Assembly: GCA_963933975.1 (NCBI GenBank)
Contig: CAWVWE010000038.1
Coordinates: 1 to 13,950, forward strand
Length of the DNA stretch: 13,950 nt
Direction: 5' to 3'
From: UBA10364 sp905182675
Lineage (GTDB): Bacteria; Bacteroidota; Bacteroidia; Flavobacteriales; Schleiferiaceae
Under the pieces are notes generated by a model. The model ran no database searches. It had not been told where the DNA came from and saw only the letters and a list, made by a program, of their open reading frames with translations. Below are positions 13,665 through 13,950 of this stretch, piece by piece; position 1 is the first letter of the stretch, and the number at the start of each line of letters is the position of its first letter. A program made the translations under genes and the position numbers.

Positions 13665-13826
13665 ATGGGCTTTAGAGTGCATGAGACAGATAAATGGATT
13701 ACATCTGTAGAGTATACAATAACAATCGTTTTTTTTGTAGCAACATGGGCCGTTGAGAGACGATTAATCAGTAATAGGCAATACCTTGCACCAATTAAAA
13801 CGGCACTTAGAAAATGGACTACTTAA
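13665..13826 (+). CDS. small ORF, single-pass membrane protein of 53 residues
   Basis: ATG at 13665 opens a 53-codon frame ending in TAA at 13824-13826. The product has a charged N-terminus (HETDK), one hydrophobic segment (about residues 14-30, with VEYTITIVFFVATWAV), then a basic tail with ERRLISNR and IKTALRK, so the tail would face the cytosol. It overlaps the homoserine kinase start by 13 bases in another frame, the close packing expected of an operon. No family is recognised and the length alone does not prove coding. Threonine operons often have thrA in this place; here it is absent from the window. Confidence 0.45.
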   Translation: MGFRVHETDKWITSVEYTITIVFFVATWAVERRLISNRQYLAPIKTALRKWTT

Positions 13827-13950
13827 AAATATTCGCCCCGGCAACTGTTGCCAATGTCTCTTGTGGCTTTGACTCTCTTGGTTTTGCTGTTGACTCTATT
13901 GGTGACGAAATGACATTTACAAAGACCACCAAAAAGGGCGTTATACTCAC
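13814..13950 (+). CDS. thrB: homoserine kinase, N-terminal part (cut by window edge)
   Basis: First 45 codons of a GHMP-type kinase that phosphorylates homoserine on the way to threonine. The start IFAPATVANVSCGFDSLGFAV is the homoserine kinase N-terminus, with the ANxSxGFDxLG stretch, and is followed by GDEMTFTK. The frame is open to the right edge. The ATG at 13814 is chosen because it puts the conserved strand at the usual 5-6 residues from the start. The gene begins inside the end of the 53-codon ORF, so translation may be coupled. Homoserine is shared with methionine synthesis, but this gene is separated from the met cluster by unrelated operons. Confidence 0.92.
   Translation, partial: MDYLKIFAPATVANVSCGFDSLGFAVDSIGDEMTFTKTTKKGVIL

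Overview
The window looks like a chromosomal segment of a Bacteroidota bacterium, most likely of the Flavobacteriia type. The reasons are a MetH split into two genes, perfect Bacteroidota -7 boxes (TAnnTTTG) in front of several genes, start sites without Shine-Dalgarno sequences, a DPP-IV type exopeptidase next to a POT peptide transporter, and a flavobacterial-looking homoserine kinase N-terminus. Genus cannot be given.

Region 1 (72-6330) is a methionine/one-carbon/S-adenosylmethionine (SAM) block. On the minus strand, metH1 (homocysteine domain), metH2 (folate, cobalamin and reactivation domains) and metF are packed as one operon behind a SAM-I (S-box) riboswitch. Divergently, metK (SAM synthetase) lies behind what reads as a SAM-II riboswitch and ends at a strong terminator. 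One 349-base intergenic stretch therefore carries two structurally unrelated SAM sensors firing in opposite directions: SAM shuts down methionine synthesis on one side and its own synthesis on the other. Both leaders have alternative pairings that could be the switching parts, and the metK leader holds a 35-codon overlapping upstream reading frame whose AUG lies in the conserved 3' element of the aptamer.

Region 2 (6363-7731) is a two-gene redox operon: a thioredoxin-reductase-like ferredoxin-NADP reductase and a [2Fe-2S] ferredoxin. It could be the electron source for reductive reactivation of cobalamin MetH, although that link is inference.

Region 3 (7773-12095) is peptide use and envelope redox: a secreted dipeptidyl peptidase IV, a proton-coupled di-/tripeptide transporter ending in a terminator, and a secreted thioredoxin-fold protein with a CGWC site that starts directly after that terminator.

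Region 4 (12102-13950) is mixed: a NrtR-like regulator with a degenerate Nudix domain facing leftward, a DoxX-family membrane protein, a 276-base gene-free stretch holding a perfect -7 box and a strong orphan terminator (possible small RNA), a 53-codon small membrane ORF, and the first 45 codons of homoserine kinase, cut by the window edge. Homoserine is the branch point to methionine and threonine, so the window is framed by aspartate-family metabolism.
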